NCBI GenBank assembly: GCA_030770535.1
Contig: JASVEC010000009.1
Span: 558,001 to 622,000, forward strand
Direction: 5' to 3'
Source: Batkoa obscura
Lineage: Eukaryota; Entomophthoromycota; Entomophthoromycetes; Entomophthorales; Batkoaceae
DNA: 64,000 nucleotides
Shown: piece after piece, positions 1 through 10,428 of the stretch
Position numbering within the stretch: position 1 is the first letter of the stretch
Layout: each line of letters begins with the position of its first letter
Made by a program: the position numbers and the translations under genes
The notes under the pieces: model-generated
Databases searched by the model: none
What the model saw: the letters and a program-made list of their open reading frames with translations, nothing else
What the model was told of the DNA's origin: nothing

Positions 1-277
1 AATCAATAGTTAATTTGATCTTAGAAGAGTTGTAACATCTATAAAATTTCTTTTAAATAGAATAAAACAGGCTAATAAATTCTCCAGAAAAAAACACATA
101 GATAAAAAAGGAAACCCAGATTGTCGTTGAACCAATAAGAGCAGCAACTAGTTAGTAAGCATCAAGTTATTGGCTTTGGAAAAAACTGAACGGTTAAAGA
201 TAAAAAAATACAGACTATATAAAAATAAAAACTAGACTAAATATAAAAACCGATCTTTAAATATTATAATAATAATA
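1..277. other. Window edge and upstream region of the KIAA0930-like gene
   Basis: No gene or RNA is recognised. The last 40 bases are an AT-rich leader with ATA/ATT repeats running into the ATG at 278. Confidence 0.5.
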
Positions 278-1639
278 ATGAGTAGCTTATTAGAACGGAT
301 ATTACAAAGATTGATTGATGAAAATTTGACGAAAACTCATAATTTGTTGAATTATGATTTTAAAAATAAGTTCAATAAATATAATTTAACCGATATAGAA
401 CAGAATGAAAGTACCTTAGAGCCAAGGTAATTGAACTCAGTAAAGCTAAGCTTTAAAAAATAATGAAAATTTTGTAGATGGCAAAACTTGTTTTTAGAAT
501 ATTTCATTGAGAATCAAGACGAGATGAGCGATGATATGTTATTTTTTGTAAAAAAGTTGAGTATTCAAGACTTAAGCGACCCTGTTTTTGTAAAACGGAG
601 GCCAAAACAGGGTAGCCTACCAGGACTTGAAGAAACTATTCTTTGGAAAGAAACTTTTTTTTTAAACCTAATTGTACAAGTAAGTTCGATTTTATTTAAT
701 GTAATCTAAATTTAGTTTTAATTATTAAGTTAAATTGTAAATTAAGAGTCTCTATTTGTAAAAGAGGTATCGATCAAAATAAATCGAATAATGGTGGCAA
801 TTCTGGGCCAAGACTTTTAAAAATGTGCGTTAAAAGGGTATATGCATTACCTTCACGTTCTAGAGGCGATCTAAAAGAAAGGCAGTGGGAATGCTCATAT
901 CCGTTAATTTATTATGCAGTTGAAGATCATGAAGATATGTTTGAAAACTTAGTGTTGGGAGAGGGAGAGCATTTATGTGTAGAACTATTATGTTCTTTAA
1001 GTAATGATTCCGAACAAGATATTTTGATTTATAGTACAACTTCTTCTGACGAAAATAATATTGCTTTTCTATCTAAAAGGCCTCAAAATACAGTTTCTTT
1101 GTTTCAAGGGGCTGCTACCTTCAAATCTTTATTAACAGTATTAAGACAAAAATTAGCTTTGAAATCTAATAAGAAAAGTAAAGTAGCCCATCAATTTAAC
1201 AAATTACCTGAGTATATAATAATGCGCGGACCAGAAGGGAAAGGACATGCTCAAGTAATAAAAGTTTCGATAATTAACATTAGTAGTAATAATCTCTGTA
1301 TTTTTAGGTAGCAATGACATTTTTAAGTAGTCCACCTAATAACAATAGCTCGAATTGTTTAAATAATGACAATAGTAATGATGAAGTGGTAGTTAAACCA
1401 CCTACCTCTTTTTTACAATCACTTAAAAGACTTTCATTATCCCCATTAATAGATAAAAACTCAGAACCTCCATTAGACAGTAATAATATCCCATCATTAA
1501 TTAATTGCTCTATAACCTTTGTTAATATACCTTGGACTAGTATAATACAGTAATAGAATTTATTTATTATTGATAGTATTCATAACTGTTTTTTCGTAGG
1601 AACTTATTAAATTACATTGATCAAAAAGGGAGCGAGTAA
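278..1639 (+). CDS. KIAA0930 (DUF2045) family protein, five exons
   Basis: Five exons with introns at 427-477, 680-729, 1255-1307 and 1550-1599; all are GT...AG and join in frame. The order of conserved blocks matches the metazoan KIAA0930 protein: an N-terminal helix, DDMLFFVKKL, a KRRPKQGSLPGLEE block with W(K/E)E, FFLNLIVQ, a YPLIYY segment, LGEGEHLCVEL, FQGAATFKSL, IMRGPEGKGHAQV, a Ser/Asn-rich linker, then a C-terminal CSITFVNIPW strand block. The ATG at 278 is the first in frame and the TAA at 637-639 of the second kilobase (1637-1639) closes the last exon. The molecular function of the family is unknown, so none is assigned. Recognition rests on remembered family sequence, not an alignment. 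Exon boundaries are inferred from frame and conservation. Confidence 0.8.
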
Positions 1640-2212
1640 TCCAATGATCTAGCTGGTAGTTTTAACTTGTATATACTGACGTCTTTTAAATTGAAAATAT
1701 TGTGTAGTTGCTATACTATTTTGTATATATCAAAAAATACTCTTAAATTAATTTATATGGTTTTTAACTTTCGTTTTTTTTTTGCCACCATAAAAGAACT
1801 TTTATTATTATTTATTAGAATTATTTATAACCATTTAGTAATATCTATTTATTATTTACCCAGTTTAAGTTTATTGTTTAGATGTGTTTTGTTGGCATTT
1901 ATTTTCATGATTCTATTTGCTTGAGATAATTACAGTTTATTATATTTAAAATAAATTTACTTTTATAACCAAAATTATCGTTATTCTCTTTTAAAAATTA
2001 TTAATATGTATAGTAATTTATTTTTAATATTTAGTGTAATATTTAATTCAGACGTTTTTGCATAAATTTAGCTCCTAATTAAAGAAAAATGGCGCAAAAA
2101 AGTTACATCAGATAAAACGTTTTGAAAAATTACCAGTAATTGCTTAAAAGTAATAATAAATTTAACTTGTCAGCTTATATTTTATTTTATTTTATTTTAT
2201 TGAGACACAATA
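1640..2212. other. Intergenic spacer between the KIAA0930-like and Dap1 genes
   Basis: An open frame of 85 codons at 1667-1924 encodes a hydrophobic Leu/Ile/Phe-rich string with no recognisable family or codon signature, so I treat it as chance. A short TTTTA run lies at 2183-2202, just before the next ATG. Confidence 0.4.
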
Positions 2213-2890
2213 ATGGGTTTAAGTATGGATAGTATCATACCAATTATATTAATAATTGGGCCATTGATTTATTACTTTTTCACTAAGAAGGAACAAGTAA
2301 TAAAGGAACAAGTGAGCGAAGCTACTAATATAGTAGAAGAAAAGAAAGAGATTAGCGGAAGTGGTGGAGGGTAATTAAAACATGAATCGAATAAACCGAG
2401 CTTAATTTTTGAAATTATTTAGTATAAGCCCAGGTTCTTTGTTTGGCAACCAAAAAGCAAAAGATGATTTACCAGAGCCAAAGGATGATATATTTACACC
2501 AGAAGAGTTAAAAAAGTATGATGGTAGTGACGAATCACTTCCAGTTTATTTGGCTATCAAAGGAAAGGTGTTTGATGTATCTGATGCTAGAGAAGCTTAT
2601 GGACCCGGTGGTAACTACAATTGTTTCGCTGGAATTGATGGTTCTAGAGTAATATTATTGGATACTATTTTATTAAAATTTTTATCATATTTATTTAGGG
2701 TTTAGCTACTTCTTCACTTAAAAAAGCGGATATGTCACATGACTATTCTGATTTAGGACCAGATAAAGTAAGTTTTGTTAAAAAAAATATTTTAGCTACT
2801 TATTTATTATAATAGTTGAAAGTATTAGATCATTGGTATAATTTCTATCTTGGTAAATATCCTATCGTTGGTGTAGTTAAAAGAGATTAA
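2213..2890 (+). CDS. DAP1: Dap1/PGRMC-type cytochrome b5-like haem-binding protein (MAPR family)
   Basis: Four exons with introns at 2371-2422, 2649-2698 and 2768-2815. The N-terminus (MGLSMDSIIPIILIIGPLIY) is a single membrane anchor, followed by a charged Glu/Lys linker. The cytochrome b5-like domain then shows the MAPR signature: FTPEELKKYDG, VYLAIKGKVFDVS, AYGPGGNYNCFAG, GSR-GLATSS, and the LDHWYNFYLGKYPIVG end. In this family a Tyr-ligated haem activates P450 enzymes of sterol synthesis (Dap1 with Erg11/CYP51) at the ER. The protein ends shortly after the domain, so it is the short fungal-type architecture. The ATG at 2213 is chosen because the anchor starts there. Gene-family assignment is firm; P450 partnership is inference from homologues. 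Confidence 0.88.
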
Positions 2891-3197
2891 ACTGTTTTAT
2901 AACAAAACTTTATCTTATTTTTTTACCACAAAAGTATATAATTGAATCAAATACTCTTAAATATAAAAAATCAGATTAAACATTAGACAATTTAGTAAAT
3001 AAAACGCCTTTAACTGTAATATTCTCTTTAGTAAAAAAGCATAACTTTAGCCCAATATATAACACCAACCTCATTCTCAAACTAAATCTGTATTTCAATT
3101 CATTAAATAAACTGACAAGTAAAGTCTTTTTTGAGAATCTCTACTTAATAATCAAAAAATCAACCTAAATTATAATTTTTTATTTTACTAAAGTAAC
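2891..3197. other. Convergent 3' spacer between Dap1 and ATP synthase delta
   Basis: About 300 AT-rich bases between two facing genes. No gene, RNA or repeat seen. Confidence 0.5.
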
Positions 3198-3844
3198 TTA
3201 TTTGGAGATGGCAGCGTTAAGAGCTTCAAAAACTTCGACTTGGATAGAAGCAGTAGCTTTTTCTTCTTCAGTACCATTACCTGAAGCAATACGTTGAGCT
3301 TCAGCTAAGTTATTGTTGATAGTCTAAAAAATGTTTTAGCTTATTCCTTAAAAAATATCTTTTTAAATTACTTCTTTGTCAAAAGAGTCGAGTGGGAAAG
3401 CTTCGAGGGCATTGATATTGAGTGAAGAATCTGGGTTAATTACAGCAAATCCACCAGAAACTAATATTGATCAATTTGAATTCCAAACAAATGCTATAAA
3501 ATAATTAAAACTTACCAAACCATTTATCAGTTTTAGTAGCATCAGTAATAACTTCAATGACTCCTGGTTTAAGTTGTTCAATAGAAGGTACATGTTGAGC
3601 TAAAATACCCATATCTCCGGAGGTGGAGGAAAGGTTAACTTGTTGAACTTCAGCTCCTTTAACGATAGACTCATGTGGAGCTACAAAGTTGAGTACAAGC
3701 TTGCCACTAGCGCTAGCTTCACTTGCGTAAGAACGAACTAAATCAAGTTTAACTTCTATTATTGCTTAAATATTGACTTTTTTTACCGAAACGTGAAGTT
3801 CTTAAATAATTGGTAGTACGGAAAGCGTTACGTAAAATTGACAT
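3198..3844 (-). CDS. ATP16: Mitochondrial ATP synthase F1 subunit delta
   Basis: Four exons (introns at 3324-3371, 3461-3515 and 3756-3786, the last only 31 nt). The N-terminus MSILRNAFRTTNYLRTSRF is Arg/Ser-rich without acidic residues, as expected for a mitochondrial presequence. The mature part follows bacterial epsilon/eukaryotic delta: LVLNFVAPHESIV, VQQVNLSSTSGDMGILAQHVP, QLKPGVIEV, KWFVSGGFAVINPDSSLNI, then a helical C-terminal hairpin. The protein sits in the central stalk of F1 and couples rotation of the c-ring to catalysis. Its presence is good evidence for respiring mitochondria and argues against an anaerobic lineage. Confidence 0.92.
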
Positions 3845-4560
3845 TTGATTTCTAGCCTCTTTGAACAAGATTTGATTTTATATAAATAGTGATATCGCTA
3901 AATCTGATATGATTTTGTTACAAATTATTGGCTGAGATGAGCGTTTTGGCTCATTAGCCAATCATTTTCAAGCTTAAATTGACTATTTTTCTTTTGGGAT
4001 TAATTATGGGAGGCGGTGTAAGCAGTAGTAGTTTGAAAATAAATCAGTATAGGTAATATACTAATTTAATGACAACTACTCCATTGAAACGCTTGTCTTT
4101 ATTCTTAGACATTTTTATTTTTTAATATAGGCATTACAATCTTTTTAAAGAATCGACTACTTCGATATACAATTTTGTAGGAATTTTTTGCTAAATTTTC
4201 AAAAAGTCGAAATCTTAAAATAAAGTTAGTATTTTTATCCTAAAATAAAAACACTCCACTTTGAACATAATCACAGACTCTTTATTGAAAGTGCCATAAG
4301 TATTATTCTATAACTTTGAACAAAGTTTGTGTTTTTAATCGATATTATTATACTCTTTAGATGCAGGGAAATATCAATAAATATATCTAGTTTGTTAGCT
4401 GCTTTTAAATTGGGACTAAATGTGAATGCTCTTTTGATTCAGTATTTACTTTATAAATTTTAAAAATTTTACGCTACTTAAAAATGGACAAATTAATTAA
4501 AAGAAACATGCATATATATATTTTGAAATTTAAACCTAAATCAAGTTGAATTTTTTTTTA
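3845..4560. other. Intergenic region upstream of ATP synthase delta
   Basis: Holds the promoter side of the minus-strand ATP16 gene. A TTGGCT...AGCCAA inverted CCAAT-like pair lies near 3947-3962. A possible tiny two-exon gene (4006-4194) is listed separately. The rest is AT-rich and featureless. Confidence 0.4.
4006..4194 (+). CDS. Possible very small protein gene (about 36 codons, two exons)
   Basis: ATG at 4006 opens MGGGVSSSSLKINQYR. A GTAATATAC...AATATAG intron (4053-4130) would join it in phase to HYNLFKESTTSIYNFVGIF and a TAA at 4192-4194. The NLFK...S..Y.F.G pattern is vaguely like the start of very small respiratory-chain subunits, but the product is too short to place. It shares an upstream CCAAT-like region with ATP16, which would suit a divergently transcribed mitochondrial gene. 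Low confidence; transcript evidence would decide it. Confidence 0.2.
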
Positions 4561-4660
4561 TATGGGGATGTGTTTTTGTTTAAGAATTTTACTAACAATT
4601 TTTCCACTCAAATAGCGCTTAAAAAGTGGAAAAAGTAATGAAACCAAAAACACCCCCATA
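4561..4660 (-). mobile_element. Short TIR element (MITE-like), copy 1
   Basis: About 100 bp bounded by TATGGGGATGT and CACCCCCATA. It carries the family core (CCACTC, AAATAGCGCTT, AAAAAGTGGAAAAAGT) in the minus orientation. TA at each end is consistent with a TA target duplication. No coding capacity. Confidence 0.85.
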
Positions 4661-5124
4661 TGAAAAACAATTTAAAATAAAATGTATTTAATATAAAAAA
4701 CAATTGCACTTTTTAAATAATAAAATAATTTCTCTATTTTTGTTTTTACATAAAATACTTAGCAACATAGAATTTTTTAAGTATTATTTAATTTAATTGT
4801 GATAAAAAAACTATCATAAAACATAACTTTATTTTACAATACTACTTATGAAATTAAATTGAAAAATGCAACATAGCTGATTGAAGATTATTTATATGAT
4901 TTTTTATATTTAAATATTTATATTTTTATGTCTATAATAATTCTGAAGAAATTATTTTTATTCTTATATCTAATGTATATAATTTACAACTTTTATAATT
5001 AGAAGTTGGAAATTTTTCCTTTGCAATGTGTTTATTTTATTCGGATATTGTAAGAAAATACAGTCAAAACAAAATTCCTAAAACAATTAAGACAATATGA
5101 AATTTTTATAACAAAGTACTTTGT
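4661..5124. other. AT-rich intergenic stretch
   Basis: No open frame, RNA gene or repeat can be supported here. Confidence 0.5.
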
Positions 5125-5450
5125 TCATACCGTTTGATTAAATTCAGGTTTAGCATCATCAAATGAAAAGGTTGGATCTTTAGTAATAAACTCTTCATTG
5201 TTACAAGTTAGTTCATTAATAGCTAAAGGTACATTTTTCATAATAAGATATTGTTTGAATTTCTTATACATAAAGTAGGTAAAAACAATTAATAAAATAG
5301 TTCCTATAAATCCACCAATTGAGCCACTAATAATAACAGGTAGTTGACTTTTTGACTTTGAGTCTTCCAACTCTTTTACTGAAGGTAGCGGATTTACTAA
5401 AGTAAAATTCTTTAAATTGGTTAGAGGATATTTTTTTTGCTTTTGTGAAA
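5125..5450 (-). CDS. C-terminal exon of a single-pass membrane protein (partial)
   Basis: The frame reads into this segment from the right and ends at the TGA at 5125-5127. A juxtamembrane stretch (SKSKSQLPV) is followed by a clear transmembrane helix with a Gly-rich start (IISGSIGGFIGTILLIVFTYFMY), a basic stop-transfer KKFKQ, and about 45 acidic/polar cytoplasmic residues. In fungi this arrangement is common at the end of Kelch-repeat or Ser-rich surface proteins, but no upstream ectodomain exon is recognised. The 500 bases to the right are full of stops. The gene may be truncated or degenerate. Confidence 0.4.
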
Positions 5451-6737
5451 TATCGCTTCATTAGCTCTAGGATTGATTATAATATAATAGTTAATTATGA
5501 GTTCCTTATATAGATTTGCTGTGAGAATTACTACCACCTGATCACGAACAACTTATTGTCCATGTTTTATTGTCTATGTTTTAATGTCCATACTTGCCAA
5601 CTATAATAAGGAATAACTGCTATAATGCTCCTTACATACAGCCACCCAGTTGGAGTATAAAAGAGATTTTTCAACATGATAACTCAAGGCTTTTTAATTG
5701 AATTATTCTCTGATAACGTATCATTAATAAAGTCACCAAGTCTTTCTGACAACATCTTATATAGATTTTACGGTAGTATCTTCCATTGTATTTGTTTACA
5801 TAATTCGTAGCTTATTACGTACTATTTCTATTAAGTTAAGTCTATCTTAGTTACATAAACTAAGACCGTTCGACTCAAGGCAAGTTAATTAAGCAAGAGT
5901 AGCTTTTAACCTCTACTACTGAGTACCAACTTTCACACTTTTTGACAAAAAATAAAATAGCAGGTGTTTTATAATAAATAAATTTTTTTGAAAATATTAT
6001 AATAAATCTATTAAAAAAAACTATAAATTAAAAAAACTTTAATATTTTTGTTTTTTAGCAATCATTTTTTTTATTAATTTTAGTTTATAAAAAATAATAG
6101 CTAATTTAAAAACTAGTTTAATCATTTCAATTATCAAATACAAATCAAAACATTTTACTATTATAACTAATACTTTATTTGATTTTTTACTTTATGTTAA
6201 AAGTTTATTTTCACCTTATTAAAATATGTTTGCTTAAATTGCTTAAAGTATTAAAGTTTTTTAAAAACAACTTGTAATTAAAATTCATCAAAAATACCCA
6301 GATGTCATTTTGTATACTTTTAATTTTAAAGGTACTTTAATTGTTTTTTATTTTAATTTAGTTTTGATATTAATTTAAATTATATTTCAAATGCTATTAA
6401 TAATAATATTTTAACTAACAATTTTGGTAATTCAAAAACTATAAAAAAATATATTAATAAAGTGATTGATATAAATAATACAGTTATCAATACTATTGTT
6501 TTATGTAAGGATCTTGAAAAATATATTTTTTATGAATTTTATTTTATTACTTAAATTCATAAACATGTTGCTGATTTAGTTTATAATAAAATTATTAAAG
6601 CTTAAATAAACTTTAGTTTTTACTAATAACTTTATAAAATTTAGTTTAATTATATAACATCTATAATATAAAATTTAATAAAATATTACAATATTAGAAT
6701 TTTTAGTTGAATTTATATTTTATTAATTAAATTATTA
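5451..6737. other. Gene-poor region with decayed coding-like sequence
   Basis: Bases 5460-5950 are less AT-rich than their surroundings and contain a short internal direct repeat (TTGTCCATGTTTTATTGTC and relatives, about 5560-5595). All frames are interrupted. Bases 6358-6625 (+) read as an Asn/Ile/Lys-rich polypeptide (for example NNFGNSKTIKKYINK and CKDLEKYIFYEF) with few stops, suggesting a dead gene. No family recognised. Confidence 0.35.
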
Positions 6738-6842
6738 TATGGGGGTGTTTTTTTTGACTTCATTATTTTCTCCATTTTTTAAGCGCTATTTGAGCGGAAA
6801 GATTATTAGTAGAATTCTTAAACAAAAAAATACATCCCCATA
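6738..6842 (+). mobile_element. Short TIR element (MITE-like), copy 2
   Basis: Starts TATGGGGGTGTTTTTTTTG, ends AAATACATCCCCATA. Core TTTTTTAAGCGCTATTTGAG and the GATTATTAGTAGAATTCTTAA arm are present. Near full length. Confidence 0.88.
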
Positions 6843-7131
6843 TAGCACAAGTCAGCTTATTTTTATTTAATAATAACTTAATTTTTACTTAATTATCAAA
6901 TTAGTAATTTATAAATGTTCAATAGGATAGTTTATTATTACAAATTTATTTAAATAGTATATAAAGCATCTTTTTAACCTTAACTGAATATAATGTTACC
7001 TGCTTTTATCTTTAAAAATTAAAGCTATTGGAAAATTAAAAAAACAATTTAAAAAAAATAATCAACAATCAACTATTAATAATCTTATTTAATCAATACA
7101 AGTATTTAATTATAAATTATATACTATTTAT

Positions 7132-10100
7132 TCACTCATCCAAATCTTCTACTTCCAACTTTTCTTCTGGTAACTCAATAAAAAATTCCAATTTTAAATC
7201 ATTTAACATTTGATAACCTAAATTAGAAAGCTTCAAATAACTAAAAAAAATCCAATATAAAAAACTTAATAATATCAATAAAAAAATGAAATTACGATAT
7301 AGGTGAATAGCTTGTAAAATGAAATTCTTCCATTAAAATATTATTAGTTAATAATTTTATAATAATTGATTCACAAATCTAAATTATAAATAAAAATATA
7401 TATAATTTTAATAACAAAGTATATTATATCATATTATATTATATTACCTCTTTACTTACTTCTTTTCCCAATGGTAACACTAATTCCCCACTTTCTTTAG
7501 CTGATATAATTGGTTTAGGTACCCCTCTATTGCTTTTAACTTTTAATATAGTTATTAACATATTAAAAGTCACTCTATACTCTTTTACACCATCAATTAA
7601 TTTCAATACATTTAATATTATATTTGCTACTGTAGTACATTCTAATTTTCTAAACCTTGTATTACAATTATCACATTTATTACAATTTGATATAGATTCA
7701 TTATTAAAATATTCATTAAAATATTCATTTCTACATTTATTAGTAATACCATATTCTATCATTTTATATAATTGATTTAATCCTGATACTTCAGTTACTA
7801 CCATACCACTTATTTTAAATAAATCACTACTTTTATATAATAAGATACAATTGGATTCATTACCATCTCTACCCGCTCTTCCAGATTCTTGATAATAACC
7901 TATTAAATAATTAAATAAAGATGTTATTGCGATATTATTATAATTATTAAATAATAAATTACCATCAATAGATTTAGATATTGTATGATGAATAACAAAT
8001 CTTACATTTGGATGATTAATACCTAAACCAAACGCAATGGTTGCTACTACTATTTTTATTGTTCCATTTCGCCATAATTCATGAATTTTTAATTTTTCTT
8101 CCTAATAATATTATCAATATTAATGAAGTTAAATAAATTATTATTATATTATTATATTATTATCAGCTTACATCATCAACTCCAGCATGATAATAAGCCA
8201 CTGAAATTTGATTATTTGATTCTTGAATTATATTTTTAGTTACTTCTTCTGTTTCATTTTTTGAAAAACAATAAATTATGCCACATTGATTTTTTTGTTT
8301 AGTTAATATATAATTTACTATCCATTGTATTACGTGTGAAGATTTACTTTCCTTTTTTATTACTTGATATTTGAGATTTTCTCCTATTTTAATTGATATT
8401 ATTAATATTATTAGTATTATCATTAATATTTACTTATCAATGGTGCTTTAGTTATTATACATCCTTGATTATATCCATCGCTACGTTTTAAGTTTAATAT
8501 CTCTAATACTTGGTTTAAAACAATGGTAGAACAAGTAGCCTATAAATAATGGTAATATTAATTTTATTTTATTTTTTAATACTAATTTAAAACTAATTAC
8601 TTACTGTTAATGCCATAATAGGAATCTTTGGAAATAAAGTCTATAAAAAAATGAATTTAATATATAAAATATTAAAATTATTTTCTTAATTTTATACCTT
8701 TAATATATGTAATTTCTAAATTTAAAATTTAAAATGTTAACAAAAATATCAATAAAATACATTATAAAAGTTTTATATTAAAATTACTCGATAATCTGGC
8801 CTAAAAAAACCATAATTAATATTAAATAAACAATCAATTAACATTTAAAATTACCTAAAATCATGTCCTAATTGAGAACAACAATGGGATTCATCAATAA
8901 CAAATCTACTAATATTATTAATTTCATATCCTTTTTCCAATGCTCTTTTAAACATATTTCCTTTTACCACCTGTTCTGGTGTTACATAGACAAAACTTGG
9001 AATTTTATTTAATCCTAAAATTTCCAATTGTTTTAATGTTATTTTCTTAGTGATACAATCCATCACTGCTTTTTTATACAATTTTTTAGTTGGTGTATTC
9101 ATTTGTCCATATAATCCAACACCGGGTATTCCTTTCAATTTTAAATCATATAATTGATCTTTAATTAAAGATATTAAGGGGGAGATTACTATTGTAATAC
9201 GAGAATATTCATCTAATATACCAGGCAATTGGTAACATAAACTTTTACCGCCACCTAAATAAAATAGATTAATTTATTGAACTATATTTAATATACTTAA
9301 TTCTATTAATAATAATATTCTTTACCAGTGGGCATAATAACAAATAAATCTCTGTTATCTAACGCTGCATTAATAATTAATTTTTGATTCAATCGAAATT
9401 GATTTGTATTCCAATTTTCATTTAATTTCAGCATAATTTCATCTTCCCAACAAAACTTAGTTATTGAATAATATTTAATTTCTTCTAAATATTTATTAGG
9501 TTGTTTTAATAAATTCAATTCATTTAATATCTTCTTTTTTTCTTTAGTTAAGTTAGTTTTCTCAAAAGTTAATAATTCAATTTGTTTTTTTATACTAATT
9601 AATTCAATATCAATAGAATCAATACGTTGGTTTAATAATTGATGCTTTTGTATTGTTTCTTGCTTCAATTTATTACTTGTTTTCATTCCACTATTATCAT
9701 CGTTGTTTGATTTAATATTCGATAGTGTATAACTAGTAATTAATTGATCTTTAATTTATTAAAAATAAATTTGATTTACTAAATAATATTATTATTAAAA
9801 ATACCTAAATCTTCTTTGGTTTCTATTTCTTCTTTATTATTTCTCTTTTTTCTATTTTTCTGATTATTTTTAACCAAATCTGCTCTTTCTGTTTCTTCAA
9901 TTTCTTCAATTTCTTTAATTTCTTCCACCTCTCCACTAAAACTACCTTTTATCTCTTCAATTTCTCCAAAATCAAATTCTATCTCCTCTATTTCCTCAAT
10001 GCTTTCTTCAATCTCTTCGTCACTAATAACAATCTTCTTCATTTCAACTTTTTTAACCTCCTTATCCCCATTCATCTCCTCTTTCTCCTCTTCATCACTT

Positions 10101-10288
10101 TCAAATACCTTCTTATGTTTCTTATATTTCTTATTTTTCCTATAATTAATAACTTCCTCTTCTTCTTCACTTTCTATCTCCTTTTTATCCTTTTTAAAAT
10201 CAATAAAATCTTCATCATCACTATATACCACCACTTTATTTTCGTCAATTTCAGGTGAAGAGACTTCAATTAACTCCACTTGATCCAT
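7132..10288 (-). CDS. RecQ-family DNA helicase, RECQL1 type
   Basis: At least eleven exons. Residues 1-160 are a very acidic Glu/Lys tail (exon 10288-9805), followed by a coiled coil ([18 protein letters not shown]). The helicase core begins with [20 protein letters not shown] and the Walker A loop [15 protein letters not shown], split by an intron inside the loop (9255-9325). Further motifs are [83 protein letters not shown] and [12 protein letters not shown]. The RecQ zinc site follows as CR..(19)..CNKCDNC, and a winged-helix-like end ([12 protein letters not shown]) runs to TGA at 7132-7134. Coiled coil, zinc spacing and [10 protein letters not shown] favour RECQL1 over BLM/Sgs1. It unwinds duplex and branched DNA 3'-5' in nuclear repair. 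Two microexons (13 and 18 nt) lie at 8788-8800 and 8698-8715. The usual Trp of QWGHDF is Leu. Confidence 0.88.
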
Positions 10289-10428
10289 ATATTACTTTAA
10301 AAACAAATGAAATAATCAAATCAAAAACAATAAAAATATCAAAAATTTAAAAATAATAATTTATATAATTAATTTAATTTTTTAGATTCAATTTATTTTA
10401 AATATTAAGAATCTTGATATTATAATAA

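Noticed and set aside
1667-1924. 85-codon hydrophobic open frame
   Set aside because: No family, no codon bias and no exon context; AT-rich DNA readily gives such frames.
5460-5950. Less AT-rich block with internal repeats, considered as a mobile element or an ectodomain exon
   Set aside because: No defined ends, no duplicated flanks and no open frame, so neither reading is supported.
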